This document shows positions 16,423-25,766 of a DNA stretch of 64,000 nucleotides, piece after piece. Made by a program: the position numbers and the translations under genes. Under the pieces are notes generated by a model. It did not search any database. It saw nothing but the letters and a program-made list of their open reading frames with translations, and had not been told where the DNA came from. This DNA is from Oscillospiraceae bacterium (GTDB taxonomy: Bacteria > Bacillota > Clostridia > Saccharofermentanales > Saccharofermentanaceae): NCBI GenBank assembly GCA_902782125.1, contig CACZMA010000001.1:62001-126000 (forward strand). The letters run 5' to 3'. The first letter of the stretch is position 1, and each line of letters begins with the position of its first letter.

Positions 16423-17625
16423 TTATCTCAGGATATGGAACCACTTGGCTCCGTCTGCCTGCGCGCAAAGTCTGTCCGCTTCTCCGTGGGTAATGGACGT
16501 AACTATCACGGCATCGCCGCAGTCGAGCGCAACGGGAGAGTATCCTTCGAATATCTTCAATAATTCATCAGCTTTTGAATCAAGTCTTACTACGATGTCA
16601 GCTTTGACATCCGCATAAGGCACGAGCTTGACAGAGCCTTCCTTCCAGAGCCTGCTTTCTGCAGGATGGCCTTCCGTTACGGCTGCCTGGATGATGTCAC
16701 CGAAAACAGCAGAAGCCGTGGGCATCGTTCCTGCACCCTTGCCGTAATACATGGATACGCCAAGAGCATTGCCGTCGACCATGACAGCGTTGAACACGCC
16801 GCTTACCGAAGCAAGAAGATTGCCGCGGGCAACATATGTGGGAGCAACATAAGCGATCGCTCCGTTATCAGCGTTCTCGAAGTAAGCTATGAGCTTAAGC
16901 TCCGCCTGAGCCTTCTCCTCAAAATCGATATCATCAAGAGTAAGCTTGGAGATACCTTCAGCATTGATCTCATCGGGAGACACATAATTGCCTTCCAGAG
17001 CGATTGTGGACAGGATCGACAGCTTCCTCTGCGCATCGATGCCTTCTACATCTGCCGTGGGATCTGCTTCGGCAAAACCGTTCTCCTGAGCCTCTTTCAG
17101 AGCTTCCTCATAAGAGATGCCGTTGTCCTTCATCTGGGAGAGGATGTAGTTTGTAGTACCGTTGACGATGCCTGCGATCCTGACGATCTTATTTGCGGCA
17201 AGGTCTCTGTAGAGAGGCTGGATGATCGGTATTCCGCCGCCTACTGCAGCTTCATAGAGATAAGAACAGCCGTTGTCTTCTGCGATCTTAAGGAGCTCCA
17301 CGCCGTGTGTGGATACGAGTTCCTTGTTGGATGTTACGACGGAGATACCCTTGGAAAGAGCTCTCTTTGTATACTCATAAGCGATCCTCGCGCCGCCGAT
17401 GGTCTCGATGATTATCTGAAGATCGGGATCTTCGAAGACGTCGTCCGCATTGTGCGTAACGAGCGAAGCGAACGGGCTGTCAGGGAAATCGCGAAGATCA
17501 AGGATATGCTTAAGCTCGATCTTCTTACCTGTCTTTGCTTCGATCGAAGCGCCGTTCATGGCAAGGATGTCAGCTACGCCTGAGCCGACCGTACCAAATC
17601 CGAGTATTGCAATGTTTACTGCCAT
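16423..17625 (-). CDS. hom: Homoserine dehydrogenase
   Basis: A 400-residue NAD(P)-dependent enzyme reducing aspartate semialdehyde to homoserine for Thr and Met synthesis. Motifs: the Rossmann start ILGFGTVGSGVA, VVTSNKELVSTHG, AAVGGGIPIIQPL, GIVNGTTNYIL and GIDAQRKLSIL with catalytic acidic and Lys residues. A C-terminal ACT-like segment (about 330-400) would give feedback control. The preceding gene encodes a free ACT protein, as in many Firmicutes. GGAGG is nine bases from the ATG. Confidence 0.97.
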   Translation of the reverse strand: MAVNIAILGFGTVGSGVADILAMNGASIEAKTGKKIELKHILDLRDFPDSPFASLVTHNADDVFEDPDLQIIIETIGGARIAYEYTKRALSKGISVVTSNKELVSTHGVELLKIAEDNGCSYLYEAAVGGGIPIIQPLYRDLAANKIVRIAGIVNGTTNYILSQMKDNGISYEEALKEAQENGFAEADPTADVEGIDAQRKLSILSTIALEGNYVSPDEINAEGISKLTLDDIDFEEKAQAELKLIAYFENADNGAIAYVAPTYVARGNLLASVSGVFNAVMVDGNALGVSMYYGKGAGTMPTASAVFGDIIQAAVTEGHPAESRLWKEGSVKLVPYADVKADIVVRLDSKADELLKIFEGYSPVALDCGDAVIVTSITHGEADRLCAQADGAKWFHILR

Positions 17626-17636
17626 GTCACCCTCCG

Positions 17637-18083
17637 TTATTCACGACTCAGGATCGTGCACTTGCGCACGCCTGCGAGCTTGCCGATATCGTTCATTACC
17701 TCGTCGAGCGAGCCGAACATGGATAATGTGTCGATCGAGATCGAGATATCCGCAAGTCCGTTGATCGGAATATTCTGATTAATAGTAAGAATATTTGCGC
17801 GTGATTCGGCGATTATCCTGATGATGGAAGATAAGATACCCTGGAAGTTCTCTACCGAGATCAGGATGGTAACCTTCCTGCCGGATGCCGCCTCATAGAA
17901 AGGCATTACCGAATCCTTGTACTTATAGTACGCACTTCTGGACAATCCGGTCTTACGGACAGCTTCGTTGATCGAAGCAGATTCACCGGTGTTGATCCTC
18001 TGTTTGACCTCCATGACCTTTATGAAGACTTCAGGCAGAACACGTTTATCGACAAGATAATATTCAGGAGTATCTTTTGCCAC
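17637..18083 (-). CDS. ACT domain protein, PheB/UPF0735 family
   Basis: A 148-residue protein. Residues about 1-65 resemble a helix-turn-helix-like segment (SINEAVRKTGLSRSAYYKYKD) and residues 68-146 an ACT domain (KVTILISVENFQGILSSII), a small-molecule, often amino-acid, binding fold. The old name PheB implies a chorismate mutase, which is not well supported; a regulatory role toward homoserine dehydrogenase, 11 bases downstream, is plausible. Start is GTG, with GAGAGAGGG about eight bases upstream. Confidence 0.9.
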   Translation of the reverse strand: MAKDTPEYYLVDKRVLPEVFIKVMEVKQRINTGESASINEAVRKTGLSRSAYYKYKDSVMPFYEAASGRKVTILISVENFQGILSSIIRIIAESRANILTINQNIPINGLADISISIDTLSMFGSLDEVMNDIGKLAGVRKCTILSRE

Positions 18084-18167
18084 GGTCAGTGCCCTCTCTC
18101 TGGTCAGGATTACGGTCTTAAGTGTTCGCGTGTGGCGGACACTTGTACGTGCCCGACAATATTAACA

Positions 18168-18752
18168 TCAAACCGTTATTTTTTCAACCATTGCGCGCAG
18201 TGCCCTGCCCCTGTGGCTTATTGAGTTCTTGACCTCCGGATCCATCTGCGCGGTAGTCATTCCGAACTCGGGAACATAGAAGATAGGATCATATCCGAAT
18301 CCGTTCTCTCCCACGGGCTTCTCATGCAGCACTCCCCTGCATTCTCCGCGCACCGTAAATGAGGTCCCGTCGGGCTTTACGACTGCTATCGCACAGACGA
18401 ACTGCGCCGTTCTCTTATCCTCGGGAACGTCAGCGAGCATCTCGAAGATCTTCCTGAACTTCTCCTCGTATGTGGAATCCTCACCGCAGAACCTTGCAGA
18501 ATATATGCCGGGAGCGCCGTCCAATGCATCGATGCAAAGGCCGGAATCATCAGCCATTACATATTCGCCGGACAGTTCGTGCACTGCCATTGCCTTCTTA
18601 AGGGCATTCTCTTCAAAGGTAGTTCCGTCTTCTACTATATCGGGACTGAACCCTGCCTGCTTCATTGAGATGGCTTCGAATCCCGTGCCTTCCAGGATCT
18701 CATCTATCTCTCTTACCTTATCTTCGTTGCCCGTAGCGATTATCAGTCTCAT
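18168..18752 (-). CDS. rdgB: XTP/dITP diphosphatase (RdgB/HAM1)
   Basis: A 194-residue house-cleaning pyrophosphatase that hydrolyses dITP, XTP and ITP to monophosphates. Family motifs: IATGNEDKVREI at the N-terminus, EDGTTFEENALKKA, VMADDSGLCIDALDGAPGIYSAR with the metal-binding Asp residues, GENGFGYDPIF and NSISHRGRALRAM. It is the last gene of the argS-pepF-rsmF-rdgB run. ATG has GGAGAATGATATG upstream. Confidence 0.96.
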   Translation of the reverse strand: MRLIIATGNEDKVREIDEILEGTGFEAISMKQAGFSPDIVEDGTTFEENALKKAMAVHELSGEYVMADDSGLCIDALDGAPGIYSARFCGEDSTYEEKFRKIFEMLADVPEDKRTAQFVCAIAVVKPDGTSFTVRGECRGVLHEKPVGENGFGYDPIFYVPEFGMTTAQMDPEVKNSISHRGRALRAMVEKITV

Positions 18753-18762
18753 ATCATTCTCC

Positions 18763-20184
18763 TTACATCATCCTCCAGGCCTTGGGATACAGGTTCTTGA
18801 TCGTGGAACCCGATATCTTGCCAAGTCCGAGCGGGTATTTATCAACTCCGATCACCACATATCCTGAAGACTTGATGCCTGTCATATCAGATATGCTTAT
18901 CGTCTCACCCTTCAGATAACGCGTAATGCGCTCATCTCCGGCAGGAATGCCTATATATGAATCCTGCCTTATCTTCTCCGTATCAAGGCTAAGCGCGATG
19001 CTGTTGGACGGCGCGAAAAGGGTCTTGCCGGCAGATATCCTTATATCACCTATATACAGACCCGTCTTTACTATCTTGAGCCTTCCGAAGAGCTTCTCAT
19101 CAAAAGGTATCCTGAATACTCCTGTTCCGTGTATGGTCAGGGGGATATCCGTGAGTTCTTCGGAATCATCTCCCAGAAGTTCTCCCAGGAATGCCTTTGC
19201 AAGCTCTATGCCCTTGCGCTCGGTTGCCTTGAGCTTGTCTTTCGAAGGCATGTCGGGGTCAGTCTCAGTCCTTGCCCCTGCCTTCCTTATATGCACGCAG
19301 AAATGTCCGTCGCCCTTTGCAAGATGAGGCAGGATCCTCATCGAGCCGGGCAGCGCGGAATCCTCTCCGTTATGCCATACTCCCTTTATCTCAGGATGGG
19401 CTATCACTTCATATTCAGGGTGCCTTGAGATGAATGCGCTGATCTGGCCTTCGTTCTCATCTTCACAGAAGGTGCAGGTCGAATATACGATCTCTCCGCC
19501 TTCCTTAAGGCATATATGCGCAGCCTCGAGGATATCCTTCTGAACGGGAACGATCTTGGCCGGGCCGTATTCTTCGTAGCTCTTTACCGCCTGATGATCC
19601 CTTCTGAACATGCCTTCGCCGGAGCACGGAGCATCGATCAGGATCTTATCGAAGAATCCGGGCAGGCTTGCTGCAATGTTATCGGGATTCTCATTAAGGA
19701 TGACAGAGTTTGCGATACCGGAACGCTCGATATTACGAAGGAGCGCCTTGGACCTCTCGAAGCTTATCTCGTTAGCGACAAGAAGTCCCCTGCCGCCCAG
19801 ATCCTCTCCTATCCTGCACGCCTTTCCTCCCGGTGCCGCGCACAGATCAAGTATGACCTCGCCGGGCTTTGCCGCCAGCACTTCAGCAGGCAGCATCGCG
19901 GAAGGCTCCTGCGGATAGTAGACGCCTGCATGATAATAGGGATTGCGGTTGGAGAATTCCTCCGGGACATAGTAACCGCATGAGCACCAGTCGACTCTGT
20001 CCGGTATCTCTCCTATATCAGAGAGTATCTTCTCTCTGTCATCTGTGTCCGTCTTGGACTGCGAGAATCTTATTCCCTTATATCCGGGCTCATCGAAGCT
20101 GTCAAAGAATCCCTCCTCGGGGATCTCCTTATGGCTTCCGAAGAAGCTCTGCATCTCCTGCAGGAAATTATCGGGTAATCTCAT
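18763..20184 (-). CDS. rsmF: rRNA m5C methyltransferase, RsmF/NOL1-NOP2 family
   Basis: A 473-residue SAM-dependent RNA cytosine-C5 methyltransferase. Motifs: VILDLCAAPGGKACRI (SAM loop), LIDAPCSGEGMFRRD with the release cysteine and VYSTCTFCEDENE with the nucleophile cysteine. The C-terminus (about 290-473) carries the extra RsmF/YebU-type and PUA-like region, typical of enzymes that act on 16S rRNA. The exact target base cannot be read from sequence. Its ATG overlaps the pepF stop by four bases, so the two are translationally coupled. Confidence 0.92.
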   Translation of the reverse strand: MRLPDNFLQEMQSFFGSHKEIPEEGFFDSFDEPGYKGIRFSQSKTDTDDREKILSDIGEIPDRVDWCSCGYYVPEEFSNRNPYYHAGVYYPQEPSAMLPAEVLAAKPGEVILDLCAAPGGKACRIGEDLGGRGLLVANEISFERSKALLRNIERSGIANSVILNENPDNIAASLPGFFDKILIDAPCSGEGMFRRDHQAVKSYEEYGPAKIVPVQKDILEAAHICLKEGGEIVYSTCTFCEDENEGQISAFISRHPEYEVIAHPEIKGVWHNGEDSALPGSMRILPHLAKGDGHFCVHIRKAGARTETDPDMPSKDKLKATERKGIELAKAFLGELLGDDSEELTDIPLTIHGTGVFRIPFDEKLFGRLKIVKTGLYIGDIRISAGKTLFAPSNSIALSLDTEKIRQDSYIGIPAGDERITRYLKGETISISDMTGIKSSGYVVIGVDKYPLGLGKISGSTIKNLYPKAWRMM

Positions 20185-21881
20185 AGCTCAAGGAACTTGC
20201 AGCACTCATATGCCACGCGCTTGATGACATCGGTATCAAAAGGCGATCCTATTCCCGCACTCTTGATGAGGTTACGGAATGTATCAGATCCGCCTGCTGC
20301 ACAAAGAAGATTGTATTTCTCGAGCGCTGCGCCCATATCCAGTTTGGACTCGTCCCAGAGCTCTAATGCGCAGATCTGAGACAGGCAGTAATCGATATAG
20401 TAGAACGGTGTGGTGAAGATATGGTCCTTCTTCATCCATGCTCCGCCCATCGCGTGGAACGGTTCATCCTCATACCTGATGAATGGCTGATACTTCTCTT
20501 CCAATGCCTTCCAGACCCCGTGACGCTCATCGGGAGTCATATCCGGATTGTCGTAGACAGTGTGCTGGAATTCATCCACCATACATCCGTAAGGAAGGAA
20601 GAGCATTCCCTCCGTCATGTGCATCTCGCAGTATGAAGATGCCTTCTCGCCGTAGAAGATATCCATGTAGGGATATGACATGTATTCCATTGCGGTGGAA
20701 TGGATCTCGCATGTCTCGAGCGTCGGTGACAGGCACTCTACGAAAGGAGACGACTCCGCACTCTGGATGGCAGCATATGCGTGGCCGCCCTCATGCACCA
20801 CCGTCGCGACATCGTCGAAAGTACCGTTGCCGTTCATGAAGATATACGGGATACCGTAGTCTTCGAGGTACAGGCAGTAACCGCCTGTCGACTTGTTCGG
20901 ACGCGACAGAAGATCCGTGAATCCGTGCTTGGAGAGAAGATCGAAGAAGCTCGGATCCTTGCCGAACATCTTGCGGAAGTACTCACCTGCCGCCTTCTCA
21001 TATGTATCCTTCTTGACCTTCGGAACGGGATTGCCGTTCTTGAACAGGCACGGAAGATCGTAGAACTTCAGTTCGTCTACGCCGAGTCTCTCCTGCTGGA
21101 GCTTTCTTATCTGCGAAGTGATCGGAACAATGTACTTGAGGATATCTGCTCTGAAAGCCTCGACGTCAGACCTTGTATAGTCATAACGCTCCATCCTCTT
21201 ATATCCGAGCTCGGTAAAGCTGCTGTATCCCAGTTTCTTTGCAGCCTGCGTCCTCACCCTGACCATGTCGTCATAGATGCGGTCGAAGGTCTCTTTCCTG
21301 CTCATATAGTAATCGTCGAGCGCCTTATGTGCGGCCTTGCGCGTATTCCTGTCCGTAGACTGGAGATAGGGCTGCAGGAGGCTCAGGTTAAGCTTCTTGC
21401 CGGCAAATTCGATCTCAGCCTCTGACTGGAGCTGACCGTATTCGCTCTCGAGCGAAGCCTCCTCTGCAAGCTCGTCCAGGATCTCCTTTGAGATGGTCTC
21501 TCTAGTGTTCTGAGCCTTGCGGAAGATCATGTCGCCGTACTTCTCGCGGATCTTGTCTGCGGCAGGGCATGTAAGCAGAGTCGACAGAACTGCAGATGAG
21601 AGCTCCGATACCATCGCGAGGTTCTCATCGAAGAAATCGTTCTCTGCCGTATAGAATTCGTTTGATGTATCGAGGTCGTGAAGCACCGTACAGAGCGCAT
21701 ATGCCGTATCGAAGCTGCTCATGGCATCCTCGTACTCGTTCATGGCTTCCATGGCCTGCTCCGCTGTCTGGGCCGTCATGAGCCTGAGTCTTACATCCTT
21801 AACGAGTTCGGTATATGCTCCTATGTCAGGTCTCGTGTACTTGATGGACGAGAAATCCGGCAGACTGTGTTCACCACCCAT
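20181..21881 (-). CDS. pepF: M3 family oligoendopeptidase F
   Basis: A 566-residue cytoplasmic zinc peptidase cutting medium-length peptides. The zinc motif HEGGHAYA (VVHEGGH, HExxH) lies near residue 360, with the third ligand in the following SPTLETCEIHSTAME. There is no signal peptide. AAGGAG precedes the ATG. It is between argS (12-base gap) and rsmF (four-base overlap), an operon without obvious functional theme. Confidence 0.95.
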   Translation of the reverse strand: MGGEHSLPDFSSIKYTRPDIGAYTELVKDVRLRLMTAQTAEQAMEAMNEYEDAMSSFDTAYALCTVLHDLDTSNEFYTAENDFFDENLAMVSELSSAVLSTLLTCPAADKIREKYGDMIFRKAQNTRETISKEILDELAEEASLESEYGQLQSEAEIEFAGKKLNLSLLQPYLQSTDRNTRKAAHKALDDYYMSRKETFDRIYDDMVRVRTQAAKKLGYSSFTELGYKRMERYDYTRSDVEAFRADILKYIVPITSQIRKLQQERLGVDELKFYDLPCLFKNGNPVPKVKKDTYEKAAGEYFRKMFGKDPSFFDLLSKHGFTDLLSRPNKSTGGYCLYLEDYGIPYIFMNGNGTFDDVATVVHEGGHAYAAIQSAESSPFVECLSPTLETCEIHSTAMEYMSYPYMDIFYGEKASSYCEMHMTEGMLFLPYGCMVDEFQHTVYDNPDMTPDERHGVWKALEEKYQPFIRYEDEPFHAMGGAWMKKDHIFTTPFYYIDYCLSQICALELWDESKLDMGAALEKYNLLCAAGGSDTFRNLIKSAGIGSPFDTDVIKRVAYECCKFLEL

Positions 21882-21893
21882 TGGTTATTCTCC

Positions 21894-23621
21894 TTACATC
21901 TTCTCTACTACATTGATACCGAGGAGTCCCAGTCCGGACTTCAGAGTATCGGCAACAGCGACACAGAGTGCAAGCCTTGCTCTCTTGATGTCTTCGTTGT
22001 CGGCATTAAGTATGCTCGAATTGTTATAGAACCTGTTGAAGTTCCTTGCGATAAGGGCTACCTGCTTTGCAACAATGAAGGGCTCGTAGCTTGTGGCTGC
22101 TCTTCTTACGGAATCCTTGAAATCTGACAGGCTCCTTATGACCGCATACTCCTCGTCGCCTGCAAGGAGCTTCAGCGATTCGCCTGAAGATGCGCTTAAG
22201 CCGAGGCCTTCAGCCTTACGCAGGATCGATTTGATCCTGGCATATGTATAGATGAGATACGGAGCCGTATCGCCTTCGAAATCGAGCATGTCATCCCAGT
22301 CGAAGAGGATGTCCTTCTCTCTGCCCGACTTGAGATATGTGTAGATGACTGCACCGATGCCGACCTTCTCCGCGATCTCCTTGATCTCGTCTTCTGTCAT
22401 GTCATCGCCGCGCTCTTCGGCATTCTTCCTGATGATCTCCTCTGTCTTCTCGACAGTCTTGTTAAGGAGGTCATCGAGAAGGACGATATTACCCTCACGT
22501 GTTGAGAAAGCGCTTCCGTCCTTGAACTTGAGGAGTCCGAATCCTACGTGAACGCAGTCATCTGCAAAATCGAATCCGGCCTTCTTCAGCACTGCGAACA
22601 CCTGTCTGAAGTGGAGCTGCTGAGGCAGACCTACGACATAGATGTTCTTATAGAAATCGTAATTCTCGTGTCTGTAAATGGCAGCAGCGAGATCTCTTGA
22701 AGCATAGATGGTCGTACCGTCGCTCTTCAATATGATGCACGGGGGCAGGCCCTCATCTTCAAGCATAACGACCTGCGCGCCTTCGGACTCTGTAAGAAGT
22801 CCCTTGTCCCTGAGCAGATCGACCACAGCAGGTATCCTTGAAGAATAGAATGACTCTCCGTTGTAGTTGTCGAACTTAACGCCCATTCTCTGGTATGTCT
22901 TCTCAAAGACTGCAAGAGAGAGCTCTCTGAACCTCTTCCAGAGGGCAACTTCCTCTTCACAGCCCTCTTCGAGCTTCCTGAAATTGTCTCTGGCGGTATC
23001 TTCCAGAGAAGGATCCTTCTTGGCTTCATCGTGGAACTTGACGTAGATCCTCGTGAGCTCCGTGATCGCATCGTTTTCCATTGCAGCTTCATCGCCCCAG
23101 AGCCTGTAGGCCGTAATGAGCTTACCGAACTGCGTTCCGTAATCTCCAAGGTGATTGAACCTGATAACGTTATATCCGAGCTTTGTGTAGATGTTTGCGA
23201 TGGAGTTGCCGAGGATGGTAGTGAAAGCATGACCTACATGGAAAGGCTTTGCGATATTGGGTGAGGAATACTCAACGATGACATTCCTGCCGCCTCCTAT
23301 ATCGTCCGCACCATAGTTATCTCCTGCAGATATGATCTCAGTGATTACTTCCTGTGCGAGGACTTCACGGTCCACATAGAAGTTAACGTAAGGACCGACG
23401 TTCTTAACAGTAAGAGCGCCCGTCGCAAGTGAAGGGTCAGAAGCAATGTCTGCCGCTATCATGGGCGGAGCCTTGCGCAGTTCCTTTGCAAGAGTAAAGC
23501 AAGGGAAAGCGTAGTCTCCCATGTCGAGCTGGGGCGGGATCTCGATAAGGCTGTATACCTTGTCCTTGTCCAGGCCCGTGATCTTTGAGATATTTGTCGC
23601 GATAAGATCCTTATAATCCAT
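21894..23621 (-). CDS. argS: Arginyl-tRNA synthetase
   Basis: A 575-residue class I synthetase. The HIGH-type motif is KPFHVGHAFT; the KMSKS loop is replaced by the ArgRS-typical GSAFSTREGN. The C-terminal anticodon-binding domain has the usual DALR region (SYEPFIVAKQVALIARNFNRF). ATG 23621 has GGAGG five bases upstream; the frame is open further to 23756, but that would run through the divergent yfcE start and the promoters. It heads the argS-pepF-rsmF-rdgB operon. Confidence 0.97.
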   Translation of the reverse strand: MDYKDLIATNISKITGLDKDKVYSLIEIPPQLDMGDYAFPCFTLAKELRKAPPMIAADIASDPSLATGALTVKNVGPYVNFYVDREVLAQEVITEIISAGDNYGADDIGGGRNVIVEYSSPNIAKPFHVGHAFTTILGNSIANIYTKLGYNVIRFNHLGDYGTQFGKLITAYRLWGDEAAMENDAITELTRIYVKFHDEAKKDPSLEDTARDNFRKLEEGCEEEVALWKRFRELSLAVFEKTYQRMGVKFDNYNGESFYSSRIPAVVDLLRDKGLLTESEGAQVVMLEDEGLPPCIILKSDGTTIYASRDLAAAIYRHENYDFYKNIYVVGLPQQLHFRQVFAVLKKAGFDFADDCVHVGFGLLKFKDGSAFSTREGNIVLLDDLLNKTVEKTEEIIRKNAEERGDDMTEDEIKEIAEKVGIGAVIYTYLKSGREKDILFDWDDMLDFEGDTAPYLIYTYARIKSILRKAEGLGLSASSGESLKLLAGDEEYAVIRSLSDFKDSVRRAATSYEPFIVAKQVALIARNFNRFYNNSSILNADNEDIKRARLALCVAVADTLKSGLGLLGINVVEKM

Positions 23622-23656
23622 GTGCGCCTCCGTAAAGAGCAATTTGTTGACTAGAT

Positions 23657-23665
23657 ATCTTAACA
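23657..23665 (-). promoter_or_regulatory. Extended -10 (TGTTAAGAT) of the argS operon
   Basis: TGT plus TAAGAT on the minus strand predicts a start near 23650 and a leader of about 30 bases with GGAGG. It is divergent from the yfcE promoter. Confidence 0.5.
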
Positions 23666-23683
23666 TAACCGAGGTGCTTATTG

Positions 23684-23692
23684 TGATATTAT
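23684..23692 (+). promoter_or_regulatory. Extended -10 (TGATATTAT) of yfcE
   Basis: TGA plus TATTAT on the plus strand, predicted start near 23699, about 28 bases before the ATG at 23727. Confidence 0.5.
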
Positions 23693-23726
23693 CTTCACTG
23701 ATAAAAGATATGTGAGGTTTACTTTT

Positions 23727-24266
23727 ATGAGATATATGGTCGTATCGGACATCCACGGAGACTTTGCCTGGGCTTCGAAGGCAGTGGAAGTTTTCGAACA
23801 GGAGAAGGCAGACCGCCTTGTGATATTAGGCGATATCCTGTACCACGGTCCCCGTAATGACCTCCCGGAAGGCTACGCACCCAAGAAGGTCATCCCCCTG
23901 CTCAACGGCATTAAGGACAAGATCATCGCCGTGAGAGGCAACTGCGATGCGGAAGTCGATCAGATGGTGCTGGACTTCCCCATTATGGATGACTACAGGC
24001 AGATAGACTGTGACGGGAAGACTTATGTCATTTCCCACGGACACGTATACTATCCCGGCAAATTCCCGGAAGACATGCCCGAAGGGGCAGTATTCCTCTC
24101 GGGACACACCCACGTCGTAAGAGATGAGGTCGTGGACGGCGTCCGCTGCATGAACCCAGGCTCTCCTTCCATCCCCAAAGAAAACAGCGCCCCGTCGTAC
24201 ATCCTGATAGATAACGGCGAGGCACTGCTCAAGTCTTTCAGCAGCTCAGGCGATCACAGATCGTAG
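23727..24266 (+). CDS. yfcE: YfcE-type metallophosphoesterase
   Basis: A 179-residue calcineurin-like phosphoesterase. Metal motifs: VVSDIHGDF near the start (D-x-H), LGDILYHG (GDxxxxG), RGNCD, VISHGH and LSGHTHV. E. coli YfcE is a Mn-dependent phosphodiesterase of unknown natural substrate; such proteins often act on cyclic or model phosphodiesters. ATG 23727 follows GTGAGG; an in-frame GTG at 23712 is part of that site. The 3' end overlaps glnA by 13 bases. Confidence 0.92.
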   Translation: MRYMVVSDIHGDFAWASKAVEVFEQEKADRLVILGDILYHGPRNDLPEGYAPKKVIPLLNGIKDKIIAVRGNCDAEVDQMVLDFPIMDDYRQIDCDGKTYVISHGHVYYPGKFPEDMPEGAVFLSGHTHVVRDEVVDGVRCMNPGSPSIPKENSAPSYILIDNGEALLKSFSSSGDHRS

Positions 24267-25681
24267 TACATCTCGAACTCCATGGGAGTAGGCAGCGTGA
24301 TGTGCTTCTTGAGATCGTTCTTCTTCTCCTTGATCCACAGGTCGATGAGTTCCTGAGGGAATACTCCGCCTGCCTTGAGGAATTCGTTGTCCTTTGCAAG
24401 TGCCTTAAGCGCAGAACCGAGAGACTTCGGAAGGCCCTTGATCTTTGCCTTCTCCTCATCAGACAGCTTATAGAGATTGAAGTCGTAAGGTCCGTTGCCG
24501 TCTGCGACAGGATCGATCTTGTTCTTGATGCCGTCCAGGCCTGCCATGAGGATAGCGGCATAGCAGTAGTAAGGATTGCATGTGGCATCAGGATTACGCA
24601 GCTCGAATCTCTTCTTGTCAGGAGCTTTGGCATAAGCAGGGATCCTGATGACAGAGCTCCTGTTTGCCGTTGCAAATCCGATCGTTACCGGTGCTTCGAA
24701 GCCCGGGATGAGTCTCTTGTAAGAGTTTGTCGAAGGATTGGAGAATGCGCAGATCGCGGGAACGTGCCTTAATACGCCTCCGATGAAGTGCAGCGCGGTC
24801 TCAGACAGGCCTGAGTATCCGTTCTCGTCGTAGAATACCGGCTTGCCGTCCTTGAACATCAGCATGTGCACGTGCATTCCCGAACCGGCCTCACCGTAGA
24901 TGGGCTTGGGCATGAAGGTAACCGTCTTGCCTTCCCTTACGGCCTCGTTCTTGATGATGTACTTTGTGAGCATCGTCTTGTCTGCCATCTCCGTCATTGG
25001 AGCGAACTCGACCTCGATCTCCATCTGGCCCGGGCCGCCGACCTCGTGGTGATGGTAGCGGACCTGAATGCCCTGATTCTCCATCAGCATGGACACGCGG
25101 CTTCTGTAGTCGTAATTGATATCCTGCGGAGGAGCGATGTGATAACCGCCCTGATGAGGAGTCTGATAGCCGAGGCCGCCGTATTCGCCGCTGTTCCAGA
25201 ACGCTTCCGCACCGTCCACGGTAAAGCCTGAGCTGTTAGGCTTGTTGTTATATGTGACTTCATCGAAAACATAGAACTCGAACTCGGGTCCCAGCAGGAA
25301 CGTATCTGCCACACCCAGCTCTCTCATGTACTCTTCCGCACGCTTGCAGACATTCCTCGGCTCCTGGTCGAACGGGATGTTCTCCTTGTCTCCGATGATC
25401 CTGACGTCGCCTATCATGGAGAGAGTCTTGATCTCGAAGAAATCATCTATTGCCGCGCTCATAAGATCCGGAATGAATACCATGTCGCTCTTCTCGACCG
25501 GTGCAAAGCCGTAGTTGCTGCCGTCAAAACCGATGCCCGCTGTCATGATGTCTTCGTCGAAGCGCTCGACGGGGATCGTGAGATGATGCCATCTGCCGTT
25601 GATGTCGATCATCTTGAAGTCGATCATCTTGACATCGTTTTGCATGATGAAGTTCTTAGCTTCTTCAAACGTATTGAACAT
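24254..25681 (-). CDS. glnA: Glutamine synthetase type I
   Basis: A 475-residue GSI that makes glutamine from glutamate, ammonia and ATP. Seen: GFDGSNYGFAPVEKSDM (beta-grasp part), LGPEFEFYVFD (metal Glu), the HHHEVGGPGQMEIE loop, the GEAGSGMHVHM ATP-loop and NRSSVIRIPAY. It is longer than the 444 residues of Bacillus GlnA. No GlnR is nearby. ATG 25681 has GGGAGG upstream; the frame is open to 25846, beyond the promoter, and that longer start is rejected. The leader carries a TGGTAT/ATACCA dyad (25714-25732). Confidence 0.97.
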   Translation of the reverse strand: MFNTFEEAKNFIMQNDVKMIDFKMIDINGRWHHLTIPVERFDEDIMTAGIGFDGSNYGFAPVEKSDMVFIPDLMSAAIDDFFEIKTLSMIGDVRIIGDKENIPFDQEPRNVCKRAEEYMRELGVADTFLLGPEFEFYVFDEVTYNNKPNSSGFTVDGAEAFWNSGEYGGLGYQTPHQGGYHIAPPQDINYDYRSRVSMLMENQGIQVRYHHHEVGGPGQMEIEVEFAPMTEMADKTMLTKYIIKNEAVREGKTVTFMPKPIYGEAGSGMHVHMLMFKDGKPVFYDENGYSGLSETALHFIGGVLRHVPAICAFSNPSTNSYKRLIPGFEAPVTIGFATANRSSVIRIPAYAKAPDKKRFELRNPDATCNPYYCYAAILMAGLDGIKNKIDPVADGNGPYDFNLYKLSDEEKAKIKGLPKSLGSALKALAKDNEFLKAGGVFPQELIDLWIKEKKNDLKKHITLPTPMEFEMYYDL

Positions 25682-25703
25682 AGTAACCTCCCGGAAAATG
25701 AAA

Positions 25704-25732
25704 TATACCCAAATGGTATTAAAAATATACCA
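25704..25732 (-). promoter_or_regulatory. TGGTAT-N7-ATACCA dyad and repeated TATACC in the glnA leader
   Basis: TGGTAT (25714-25719) and ATACCA (25727-25732) form an inverted repeat just downstream of the predicted glnA transcription start, and TATACC recurs at 25704-25709 and 25726-25731, 22 bases apart. It could be an operator or a weak leader hairpin. It does not match the GlnR pattern TGTNA-N7-TNACA. Confidence 0.4.
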
Positions 25733-25734
25733 AA

Positions 25735-25743
25735 ATTCTATCA
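25735..25743 (-). promoter_or_regulatory. Extended -10 (TGATAGAAT) of glnA
   Basis: TGA plus TAGAAT on the minus strand predicts a start near 25728 and a leader of about 47 bases. The divergent promoter at 25751-25759 is only eight bases away, so the two may compete. Confidence 0.55.
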
Positions 25744-25750
25744 TAGACTC

Positions 25751-25759
25751 TGCTATAAT
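25751..25759 (+). promoter_or_regulatory. Extended -10 (TGCTATAAT) before leaderless AI-2E-type gene
   Basis: TGC plus consensus TATAAT on the plus strand ends seven bases before the ATG at 25767, and there is no ribosome binding site. Confidence 0.6.
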
Positions 25760-25766
25760 ACGCATT

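Noticed and set aside
18084..18167. A T-box or amino-acid riboswitch upstream of the ACT-hom genes
   Set aside because: The 84-base gap is too short, and I saw no T-box sequence or strong terminator/antiterminator pair, only a weak GTGTTCGC/GTGTCC-type hairpin.
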